DNA of 64,000 nucleotides. Origin: Copromyces sp. CBS 386.78 (taxonomy: Eukaryota > Ascomycota > Sordariomycetes > Sordariales > Sordariaceae). This document shows, one piece after another, positions 25,671-33,980 of this stretch. Numbering within the stretch: position 1 is the first letter of the stretch; every line of letters begins with the position of its first letter. The position numbers were made by a program, and so were the translations under genes. Location of the stretch: NCBI GenBank assembly GCA_030685235.1, contig MU839087.1, positions 186,001-250,000 on the forward strand, in the 5' to 3' direction. Under the pieces are notes generated by a model. That model worked only from the letters and a program-made list of their open reading frames with translations. It was not told the origin of the DNA and made no database searches.

Positions 25671-25838
25671 TATTAAACGGCAGGGGATATACACGTACAT
25701 AATCACGGGATTTCGGAGGAGCGGATCAACTGCGGGATTTATACTAAATGCCAGATATCGAGCTAGGTGCAGATTAGTACAACAGAACACAGAATACAGC
25801 CACGTTGAACCCCCTACTTTCAGACCCATATTATCACA
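25671..25838 (+). repeat. Right LTR of the Copia element
   Basis: 168 bp ending ttatcaca, followed by tcaat. Its inner first 10 bp are mutated (tattaaacgg) while the outer part is nearly intact, the mirror image of the left LTR. Confidence 0.93.
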
Positions 25839-25843
25839 TCAAT

Positions 25844-26441
25844 TGAGGGTGAGTGAGAATTGCATGGTCGGAATGGGGGCCGATGGGGAAGGGTTGATTG
25901 GGCCATGACGTAGCGTTTACAGGTGGGCGTTAAACGACATGTTGCAGGGGCGCAGGGGCGCTTTCCGACGTTTAGCGGAGTTTGGGGGGGCAAAGCACTC
26001 AACAAATCTCTTAACACATTGATGGAGGACATGACGAATTTTACAATCACATTTGCAAGAACATCAAGAGGAGCTTCAATGACGAACTACTAGCATAATG
26101 TCATTTTGAACACAGACTTTTATCCTTTCCCTTGACCCTACAGTGCTGCTAATACCAATGAGTGTCCCCATCAGCCATGTTAGGGACCTGCAGAGCTATG
26201 AAGTACCGGTATCCCGAACCTCTAAATATCCTCAAACCATCGCACAATTTCATCACTCCACAACAAGCTCCTCCTTTGCAGAGCTGAACCATTCCGAATC
26301 AAACACATCATACGGTACTTATACATAGGTCTTATCTGTCTGCAGACGAAGAACTGTTAGCGCCGTGTTCAACTGGTTGTGGTTGTGAATAGGGATAAAT
26401 GCTGACTCACCTCATACAGATCTCAAGACTAGCAGCAGCTT
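25844..26441. other. Intergenic stretch, no gene seen
   Basis: Unmutated single-copy-like DNA beyond the Copia element; no open frame with protein-like features. It probably holds the terminator of the minus-strand gene ending at 26442. Confidence 0.5.
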
Positions 26442-28160
26442 CTAATTCCTCCTCGCGCGCTTGATGCTACGGTCGGAATAGTCATCCGTCTCGCGGCTCG
26501 GATGATTGTTGTTCTCGCGCCCGTGCAGCACGACGTCTTCGTCCTCCTCTGAAAAGTCATCGTGTGACCTCTTGTTCCCCGAAGAAGCAGCCTTCTGGGT
26601 GACCGCAGAAGAAGGTTCGACGTTAAACGAAACAGTCTCTTTACCAACCGGAGCGTCCATGTCGGCCATCGGGGCGGGCCCAGAGATGTTGTCGGATGTC
26701 GAAGAATAAGAAGAGCCCGCACTTGTACCAGAGCTAACAGCAGAATCCACGCTCGCCCTCCTGGAGGCCTTTTCCTTGGCAGCAATGGCGGCCTCCCTTC
26801 TTGCGGCAAAGAGTGCTCGCTTCTCCTTCGACGTCAGGGGCTTCCTGATGATTGGCGGGAGAATGGGAGAGCTACTTCTAGACCTAGAAGGTGGCTCCCT
26901 GGTTGGAGATCTTGCGCGGCTCCTGTTGGAAGACGACTTGGCAGCGTCCTTGGTTGAAGTCGACGAAGAAGAGTAGTGGCGCTGAACAGCTAGGTCATGG
27001 TCGGTAGGAGAAATCGCAGCAGCGTCGGTGGAAGAAGCCCCGGTCTGACCAAGGACATTGGTATTGTCCTTTCTCTGTGCAGCATAGCGGGCCATTTGCT
27101 CCTTGAGAGTAAGGGCCTTCCTCTTGACGACTGGTGACGAAGTAGTAGAGTCGCCGTTGGAAGAGGCCTCGGGAGAAGTGGAAGACTTTGCCCAAATCTT
27201 CGCAAACTGACCAGGCACTCCGACAACGACCGCCGCCTTCAAGTGGGCTGCCTTTTCTTTTTCCTCGTAGGTTGCACGCTGGTTCTTGAGAGTAAGAGCC
27301 TTGGAAGATTGCCTGGCGGCAGGGTGGTTTTCGGAAGACCTGGAAGAAGGTCGGACATTCTCCTTCTGCGCAATGTTTGAGCCGCTCTTGGAAGATGAAG
27401 ATTGCTCGGCAACAACGGGGTTTTTGGAAGGCATGGAGGAAGAAGGTCGAACATTCTCCTTCATGGTAGAGGTAGTCTTGGGAGCAGCGACCTCGCGAAC
27501 AACATCGGCAGTGATCTTCCCTTCCGCAGCGTAGTGTGCGCGCTGCTCCTTCAAGGTAAGTGCCTTCTTGGCGACGACTGACGATGAAGTGGTAGATTTG
27601 GAGTCTTTGGAATATGAGTCGAGGATTGAAGGCTTTGACCAAGTCTTCGCATACTGACCAGGCACCCCGACAATAACCGCCGCTTTTAAGTGAGATGCCT
27701 TTTCTGTCGCCTCGTAGGTTGCACGCTGCTCCTTGAGAGTAGGCTTCTTCTTGGCGGCTGGGCGAAAGATGGTGGAGTTGTTCTTGGTTGATGGCTTCAA
27801 GCGGGTGGTGGGCTTTTTGGCGACTTTGTTGGAGGAAGAGTTGCGAGGGTCGGATTGTGGAGAAATCGACTTGGGTTTCGGTTTCGAGTCGGTCGAGGTG
27901 ACGCGCACCTTTACTGTTCTGATGGAAGACTCGGTGTTGCCATTGCCAACTGCCTTTGCTTTGGCGGCATAAAGTGCGCGCTGCTCCTTCAGGGTGAGGG
28001 CCTTCTGGGGCTTCTTGGCTAGCGATGCAATGGTAGGCGAGCGTGCGGAAGATTGCGCAGGGGCAGGGACATCCATCTCGGCGAGGGGAGCTTTCGAAGA
28101 AGGTTGAGCGTTGTGCTGGTTACTAGGAGAAGCCATGGGAGCGACTTCAGCAGGAGCCAT
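26442..28160 (-). CDS. Disordered nuclear-type protein built on TLKEQR repeats (at least 572 aa)
   Basis: An open minus-strand frame encodes 572 aa from the first ATG. Six copies of a motif with core TLKEQRAxYxA lie at about residues 53, 139, 199, 287, 348 and 439 (the last reads PLTSKEKRALFAARRE). Copies 2 and 4 carry an extra block, HLKAAVIVGVPGQYAKTW or its near twin, giving the order short-long-short-long-short-short. A second small repeat, KENVRPSS, occurs twice. Between repeats the protein is Ser/Lys/Pro-rich, so it is probably disordered with short helices. It ends in a basic SIKRARRN. I do not recognise the family. A possible upstream exon (28297 to about 28480) continues the frame through a 74-nt intron, so the true N terminus may lie further out. 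Confidence 0.68.
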   Translation of the reverse strand: MAPAEVAPMASPSNQHNAQPSSKAPLAEMDVPAPAQSSARSPTIASLAKKPQKALTLKEQRALYAAKAKAVGNGNTESSIRTVKVRVTSTDSKPKPKSISPQSDPRNSSSNKVAKKPTTRLKPSTKNNSTIFRPAAKKKPTLKEQRATYEATEKASHLKAAVIVGVPGQYAKTWSKPSILDSYSKDSKSTTSSSVVAKKALTLKEQRAHYAAEGKITADVVREVAAPKTTSTMKENVRPSSSMPSKNPVVAEQSSSSKSGSNIAQKENVRPSSRSSENHPAARQSSKALTLKNQRATYEEKEKAAHLKAAVVVGVPGQFAKIWAKSSTSPEASSNGDSTTSSPVVKRKALTLKEQMARYAAQRKDNTNVLGQTGASSTDAAAISPTDHDLAVQRHYSSSSTSTKDAAKSSSNRSRARSPTREPPSRSRSSSPILPPIIRKPLTSKEKRALFAARREAAIAAKEKASRRASVDSAVSSGTSAGSSYSSTSDNISGPAPMADMDAPVGKETVSFNVEPSSAVTQKAASSGNKRSHDDFSEEDEDVVLHGRENNNHPSRETDDYSDRSIKRARRN

Positions 28161-28222
28161 TGTAGACTCCGTGGACGTCGACCGCGTGATACGTCTGTTG
28201 GTGGGGTGAGAAGTGATGAAGT

Positions 28223-28690
28223 CTGGGTTGAAAGAGTTAGCGGTAGTCTTCGTAGGAGTTTTGTCGGAAGATTTAGCCGTACCTTTGCTTGAGGACCTAG
28301 ATTCCGGTCAAAGTTTGCCTGTAGAGTGGGCTGTCGTGGGCGGGATGGCTCTGAGGACGAATTGATGTCGACCGTCGGCGTCGCAGATCTGGCCCTCGAG
28401 GAAGACCTTTTTGCGATTTTCTTGGGTGCAACCTTTTTTGCGGGAGCCTTCTTAGCAGTTGTCGAAGGATTGGTCGTTATCGAATTATTGCTGGGTTTGT
28501 TCTTGTCGAGGTTGTGCTCGAGGTTGTGGTCGAGGTTGTGGTGTCGAAGTTGTGGTCGAGGTTGTGGTCGAGGTTGTCTTTGTCACTGGATTTGTCTTGC
28601 TCAAGAGAGGTCTTGTCGACAGATTTAGAAGAAGTGTCGGTTGTTGATTGTGTGATGGGGGGGAGAAGATTTGAGGTCAGAGTTTAGTCG
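28223..28690 (-). pseudogene. Likely 5' coding part of the TLKEQR-repeat gene, interrupted by a frameshift
   Basis: Upstream of the ATG at 28160 the frame stays open to a putative acceptor (AACCCAG ending at 28223) with a CTAAC branch; a GTCCTC donor at 28296 joins it in frame to a basic segment (TAKKAPAKKVAPKKIAKR) at about 28370-28470. Further upstream the coding-like frame runs into six 12-bp units (28506-28579, encoding DHNL), where an extra two bases at 28542-28543 shift the frame to one reading TSSKSVDKTSLEQDKSS. No ATG precedes it in frame. It may be a truly broken 5' end, a sequence error, or an unrecognised intron. Confidence 0.4.
28506..28579. repeat. 12-bp tandem repeat (six units, one with a 2-bp insertion)
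   Basis: Units tcgaggttgtgg start at 28506, 28518, 28530, 28544, 28556 and 28568; the two bases tg at 28542-28543 break the period. Read on the minus strand, the units encode DHNL. Confidence 0.9.
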
Positions 28691-28760
28691 CTGCTGCTAC
28701 TAGTACTCGAATTATTTTTTGCGGTTCACCTGTGTTCTGGTGAATGTTGACCGGTTTATG

Positions 28761-28909
28761 GTGTCCAGTCTTATTGTTCGGTGTTGAACAGTACCCCTGG
28801 GATAGAATTCTGGTGGATAGCCTCCAGGTTCGCTGTGTCTAATCTTATTGTGCGGTGGTGAACAGTACACCTGTGAATAGCATTCTGGTGGATAGGATCC
28901 AGGTTCATC
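28761..28909. repeat. 74-bp tandem duplication
   Basis: Two imperfect copies begin with gtgtc at 28761 and 28835; a third start appears at 28910 and decays. It encodes repeated NLDxIHQNxIH text in a short minus-strand open frame (28771-29037), whose first residues are basic (RPAKRRRSDE). Whether that 88-aa frame is a gene is undecided. Confidence 0.7.
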
Positions 28910-29382
28910 GTGTCCTGGTAAGCTGTGTCCTGAACAATAGCAGCACCTTGGTGAATGTGACCCATGTGAATTGCATCCAGGTTACTTTCATCTGATCTCC
29001 TTCTCTTGGCAGGACGGTCGCTGATAGTCGCCCTCATGTTGTTCTTCTGTTCAGAAATGCCGTCGGCAAGGTTCCTTCTTATCGTCAGATCTTTTTCTCG
29101 TTGCCGGTCGCCTTGACGGTGGTGGCAGGTTCCATACTCGATACGCTGAGCTTGATGACTTGTGACCTGGCAGACACTTCTTTTGCCAATGGCCTCGGTA
29201 ATAGTGGCAGTTTGATAGCAGGTGCCGCAGTCTTCAGTGATGATAGCTTGCTAACGGAGTGCGAGGCTCCTCGCGACGCCCGTTGCTGGTGCGCTCATTC
29301 TAGCTCTATTCAAACTAGGGTCTGGAGCCGATTCGGTGAGAATTTGCGTCCATTAGCACTCATTTGCGCTTCATATACATCT

Positions 29383-29940
29383 TTACACATTTGCCGACCG
29401 TCTAGGCGAATATGAAAGTGCCCGGTAAACTATGTTGATCCTGTCGTTGGGGGGTGTGACGTGGGCGTCCAACGTGAGGTTCATAAACATGTAGGAGAGA
29501 CCGCCTTCGCAGTTGAGGTTAATCAAATTATTGACGGTGTCAACGCCCAGCTGGGGAACCATGTCGGGACCTCGTGCCATCTTGTCGAAAACCTCGGCCC
29601 AGGTCTTGATTTCCCCTTTTCCGTGGCATAGACGCCCTCCAGAAGACGGGGCCCGTCAGAGGCACTCGATTGCAGTTCTCCTGGCGGCTCAATACACAAT
29701 TGTCTTGGCAATTGTTTCTCTCAATGGGCAACATCCCTTGCCGAGCCTGTCGAGATCCGAACCACCCTCACGATCCGGTAAATACCTGACAGTGACTTGC
29801 AGGGAGAATACAGAGCCTCAAGGCCGAGGTTCGGCGACAAAATTTGAATGGCATTTGCCATCTTCGCCAGTGTCCTTCAAATGGATAGCAAGCCCTGGTT
29901 GTCCAAACCTCTCACCCTTGATGATATTGTGTTTTTGGTG
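29383..29940 (-). pseudogene. Decayed gene, family not recognised
   Basis: Minus-strand reading from about 29940 gives KGERFGQPGLAIHLKDTG, then a TGA, then GSVFSLQVTVRYLPDREGG and onward to a second TGA (near 29697). A different frame then runs through LLEGVYATEKG and, after a one-base shift near 29610, through IKTWAEVFDKMARGPD to the end at 29383. Both TGA codons could come from CGA by one C-to-T change. Alternating hydrophobic stretches suggest beta strands. The number of breaks in 550 bp argues for a pseudogene rather than introns. Confidence 0.45.
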
Positions 29941-30345
29941 GACATTAGTAGTATCATCTCTGAAAGGTTCAAACTATGAACATTCATCTCCAAACCAGTT
30001 CATGATTCCGCCACTTCTTCGGAAGCACATGCAGCAAAGATGATCTTTCATGACCGCATCCCACGGGGGACTAGATGGGCGGTGCTGGACCGGGGAACCT
30101 TCGCGGACGGCCCGTGTATGGATTGTACACGGATTGCCGCTTACGCAGTTGGGCGATGGGTAATGGGACAGAGCGGAGGCTGGTCTCTAGGCTACTAGGA
30201 GAAAGTACATCGGTGTTCGATAGCCAAAGGAGCCGAACAGGGAAAATTACTAGGTAACTGTCCACGACCGAGTTTCAGACGGCATGTATGTAAAAGCATG
30301 GACGACGAACGTCGATGTAACCCTTGAAATATGATGTCTGCGGGC
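29941..30345. other. Intergenic stretch, no gene seen
   Basis: Open frames here are short and not protein-like. Confidence 0.4.
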
Positions 30346-31373
30346 CTAGGCTGGTATGCCTCGAATTCTCCCGTTGGCGGTGTTGAATGGACCTACCAGT
30401 TCGCCATTGACGCCATGGAGATTGAAAAGTAGGTGTCGTCCGGAAGCTTGAACATGGGTACGGGGGTAAAGTTTGCATCCATCCTTGAAGGCGATGGCAG
30501 GCAAGAGGTCAACAGTGACGTCTATTCCAGACACGATAGAGAACAAGATGAAATGAGCTTGCGTAATTTCAGAAACTGGAAAAATCACAGCATAGAAAGG
30601 TCTCGCACAATTGCCACGGGAGCTCGTAGCATCATCGTCTCGCTCCAATAGTTGTGCGGGTACCTTATTGTTGTTTCCATGCGGATGCTGTACCGTATCG
30701 TCAGAGAATTTTGTCAAAACAATGATCGAGTCTTCGGCACTCGCATCTTCATCTTTGAAGTCACTAGCATCCGGATCATTCTCCTCCTCGGCGGTAATTA
30801 GGCCATTCAGGCTATCGGAGTGTTCAGTGATCACGATTTCCGCTCCGGCGTTATGTTTACTTGCCGTGGGGTCTAACGTTTGATCCGCTGGAGTCAGTGG
30901 GTAATCCGAATAATCATCGGTGGGCTCAACTCTCCCCTTCAAAGAAGTCGTATTCCATAGTTTCGTGGGCAGTTGATCTTTTGGCATCAGCAAGCTCTTC
31001 TTCAAGATTAAGGGAATCAAAGGTAGCATCCTCAATGTTAGCGACATGGCCGGTGTCATCCACAAAGGAGGCAGGAACAATCTTCATGCTAAGTTGCGAC
31101 GTTTCATTCTGCACAGCATCATCTTCACTACCACTCACCAAGGTGATCTCGTCTGCATCAACATCATCATAATCATCATGCACGGCATCCACGTCGTCAA
31201 ATCCGTCATCAATCTGTAAGTTGGTGTCAGCGGGAATCTCTCGGTAGTAAGTAGCTAATGGCGTTAGCATTACTGTAGACCCCAATGCTGACGAACCCAC
31301 CACCTTCGTTCCATCTTTGCCTCCACTTGTACATCTATTGATCGGTTGACTGTCTGACGACAGTCTTACTTGA
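30346..31373 (-). pseudogene. Acidic-N-terminus protein with frameshift; C terminus beta-rich
   Basis: One minus-strand frame is open from about 31373 to 30926, without an ATG, and encodes a very acidic segment (DDVDAVHDDYDDVDADE) ending YDFFEGES before TGA. The protein-like text continues at once in the next frame as GRVEPTDDYSDYPLTPADQ, again acidic, and ends at 30346 in a beta-rich region (FYAVIFPVSEITQAHFILF, then ASGRHLLFNLHGVNGELV). A one-base indel near 30950 would join the two; no good splice pair is visible there. The C-terminal text resembles the end of the conserved segment in the AT-hook gene next door only weakly. It is probably a recent pseudogene or contains a sequence error. 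Confidence 0.42.
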
Positions 31374-31436
31374 CCTTTTCCTCCTCAAAATCATCTTTCA
31401 CATCTTTCCTCCCGTCCGCCCTCACGTGCAGACTCA

Positions 31437-32512
31437 TTAGTCATCCTGCTCTACAGACAGGACCACGCTCATCTCGTAGTCCTCCTCGTTCTCAGCCACA
31501 AAGCCCAAGTCGATCTCCTCCAGATGTCCGCTGGTGTCGACTTCAACCATGTCGTCATGCTCTTGCAGCTCTTGGTTCTCTTTGCGATAGTCAGCATCCG
31601 AGTCGGCATTGACGATAACCTTCCTCGGTCTTCTACGTCCGCGCTTGGGCTTCGCGGGTTGCACCTCATCATCCTCTGTGCGATATACGACATTAGGATC
31701 GACGTCGGCGATGATCTTCCTCGGTCTTCCAGGTGGGCGCTTGGGCTGCGCGAACTGCACAGAGATAGGTTCAAGAGTAGGGTCAGGGGTATGCTCAGAA
31801 GTAGCTTCGGGAGTAGCCTCGGGAGTAGCCTCGGGAGTAGGTTCAGGGGCAGGCTTGCAGGAAGACTTGCGGGGAGGCTCCTCAGGGGCACGAATCTGAA
31901 AAGTTAACACGACATCGGGGTTGATCCTGTACTTGAACCGGCTGGTGGTTTTGGTCATCCAGAGCAACCATTCCTGGGGCACTCCTATAGTTTGGGGGAA
32001 AAAACGAATGATTAGTACCTATTCACTTGGCTCTCAGGTTCGTAGAGATATTGGCAACGAAAGATTATTTACTTACTCAGTCTCATGGAGTCAGCGGGGA
32101 AATCCTAGTTCTCCGCTGTAACCGCCTCTGTGACCTCGCCGTGGATAATGCTCATGACCTCGATGTGCTTGCGGTCAACCCAAGAGTAGCCCTTAATCTG
32201 GAAGCGCCAGGTTCCTGCGGCAGGAAGTCCGAAATCGTACATGTCCATGACCAGGTAGACTCTGTCCCAAGGTCTATACTTGGGTGAAATGCCGAATCGG
32301 TAGCGTTCGACTTGGCGCTTGATGATGTTGACATCACCGGTGGTTGTCGCCGCGGTCACTTCAAGTTTGAGGTCGCCGTCGTAATGGGTAAATTCTCGAG
32401 GTAAGAAGATCGCGATGGGGGGGAAGGGAGCGTCGATCAGAACCCGGTCGAGGAAGGGGATCGCAAGGTCGGCATCGGGAGGAATGTTGTCGGGCTGAGA
32501 TCTAGTCGCCAT
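31437..32512 (-). pseudogene. Beta-sandwich plus AT-hook protein gene with in-frame TAG
   Basis: Two exons fit perfectly: 32077-32512 and 31437-31984, with a textbook 92-nt intron (GTAAGT donor, CTAAT branch, TATAG acceptor). Joined, they give 328 codons, but codon 136 (32105-32107) is TAG, 28 bp upstream of the donor. All three frames have stops before the donor, so only this frame with one stop makes sense. Residues 1-135 form a beta-rich unit (PFPPIAIFLPREF, VYLVMDMYDFGLPAAGTWRF). After the intron come Pro/Glu/Thr repeats (PEATPEATPEAT) and two AT-hooks (KRPPGRPRK and KRGRRRPRK), which bind the minor groove of AT-rich DNA. A single C-to-T change (CAG to TAG) would explain the stop. It could still make a 135-aa protein. 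Confidence 0.6.
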
Positions 32513-33980
32513 GGTAAAGACAGGTTGTTGGCGATGCCGTTAGTGGTGATATGAAAGGACCCTCTTTGTTCGAGACCAATGGTGTAAGAGGGAGGAGTTG
32601 TGGTCGAGTTGAGAAAGGGATACCTCCGTTATATATGCGTAAGTCATGGCGATATTGCGACAGGTGAATGTGACCTTGGAAGTCAAAATATGGTGAACAG
32701 TGGCTCAGGTTCACATCGGAACACGTGAAGGTACCCAAAGTCCTGTCGACATGAAACCTTCAGGCCATGATGTCGGGTGGTTAGAAGTTGAAGTTCAGGT
32801 TCTAGTCAGGTTCCAACTTCACTTCACCCAGACATCACGTTGCCAGGGACACAGTATGCCTTGGAAGCCATGGCCGCTTTTCGAAGGGTCTAGACAAGTT
32901 TGTTATTGGCTTCCTATTGGTTACTTCAAGGTTCTTCCGGCAAGTGTCCTTGTTGATAGGTTTTCACCATCGAAGGTAAGCCACAAGGCTTTGCCGGCGA
33001 GTCGGTGGACAGTATGCTCCAAATAACGGCGAGCAATGATGTGTTTATATCGACATGCAAAGGGTGTGTGAAAGCAAGAGTTTTTGGCAAGGCCACTCTT
33101 TGTTTCTTGGGTATTGATTGACATGGTCTGTTTGATAGATATGAGTAAACGGTGTCCAAGCCCTAGTCATTTCTGGTGACAGGCTAGTCTCAGAGGGTCA
33201 ACAGTGACTCACTACGATGCACACAGGCTCCAGAACATGGCACTTCAAAATCCTCACAGTACTCGGATGTTTAAGTGCGAGGTTGAAGACATTGTTGGTA
33301 AGTAGGTGATTATGGCATGCTATTGGCGTGTAGTTGATTTGTGGTAGATGGTCTGTCATGGGTGTTGCTCCGTTAGAGAAGGAGGGTGCGGTTGCAGGTG
33401 TGCTACAAAATATTTGGGACGCTAACGTAAGAACATGAGAAGACCGCAACACTCACGAAAATTATGATTACAAAATGCAGAAAAACTTGTAGCATGAGCT
33501 GCAAAAGTAACAAATGTCTCTCAATGTACGATCAGTTTCCTTTTGAAAAAGAATCCCAAACACGTAATACAATAAGGTTTGTTGATGATAACGCTCTTGG
33601 CCGTTCGTCGAAATGGGAGCATTATTTGGGAAATCCAAGGGGTCAACGGTAATATAGCCCCACTTTTACACAATTCAATTCGTTTGATTTCCACTTGTGA
33701 TGTAGGAATACGCGTTGCCCCGAGTGTCGGACGGGAGCTCCTGCCTCATACTGTGGAGAGCTTGAGCACTCACTGCACTGCACGTTCAATGTCCCGCCTT
33801 CCTGCAGGAAAGACTCTGACCAAGTTTGGGTACTTACCATCCCCCACCCTCCTCCCACATATTGTCGTATTCTTCAGCTCATTCTCTTTCTTATTCTCGT
33901 CCTTACGCGTGTAAATATCAGGACCCTGGACGCGGTTGCCAAATTGACCACGCGAATGAAGACGCCGAAGAGGAGCCACG
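32513..33980. other. Intergenic stretch, no gene seen
   Basis: About 1.47 kb between divergent genes; short ORFs on both strands have no protein-like text. It should contain both promoters. Confidence 0.5.

Larger units (their letters stand above)
20309..25838 (+). mobile_element. Complete Copia (Ty1-type) LTR retrotransposon, RIP-inactivated
   Basis: 5530 bp, bounded by two 168-bp LTRs (20309-20476 and 25671-25838) and flanked by the 5-bp duplication tcaat at 20304-20308 and 25839-25843. LTR differences are all transitions. Plus-strand reading through RIP stops shows a protease-like ILDLSIIIYIFN (about 21865), then late in the element RT segments YIKLPPNYIK (about 24230), ALYNLRKSPLL (about 24290) and FYINNIIIIYK (about 24415, both catalytic aspartates changed to asparagine). 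RT near the 3' end with integrase space between protease and RT is Copia order. The purine tract ttaaggaggta precedes the right LTR. Confidence 0.93.
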
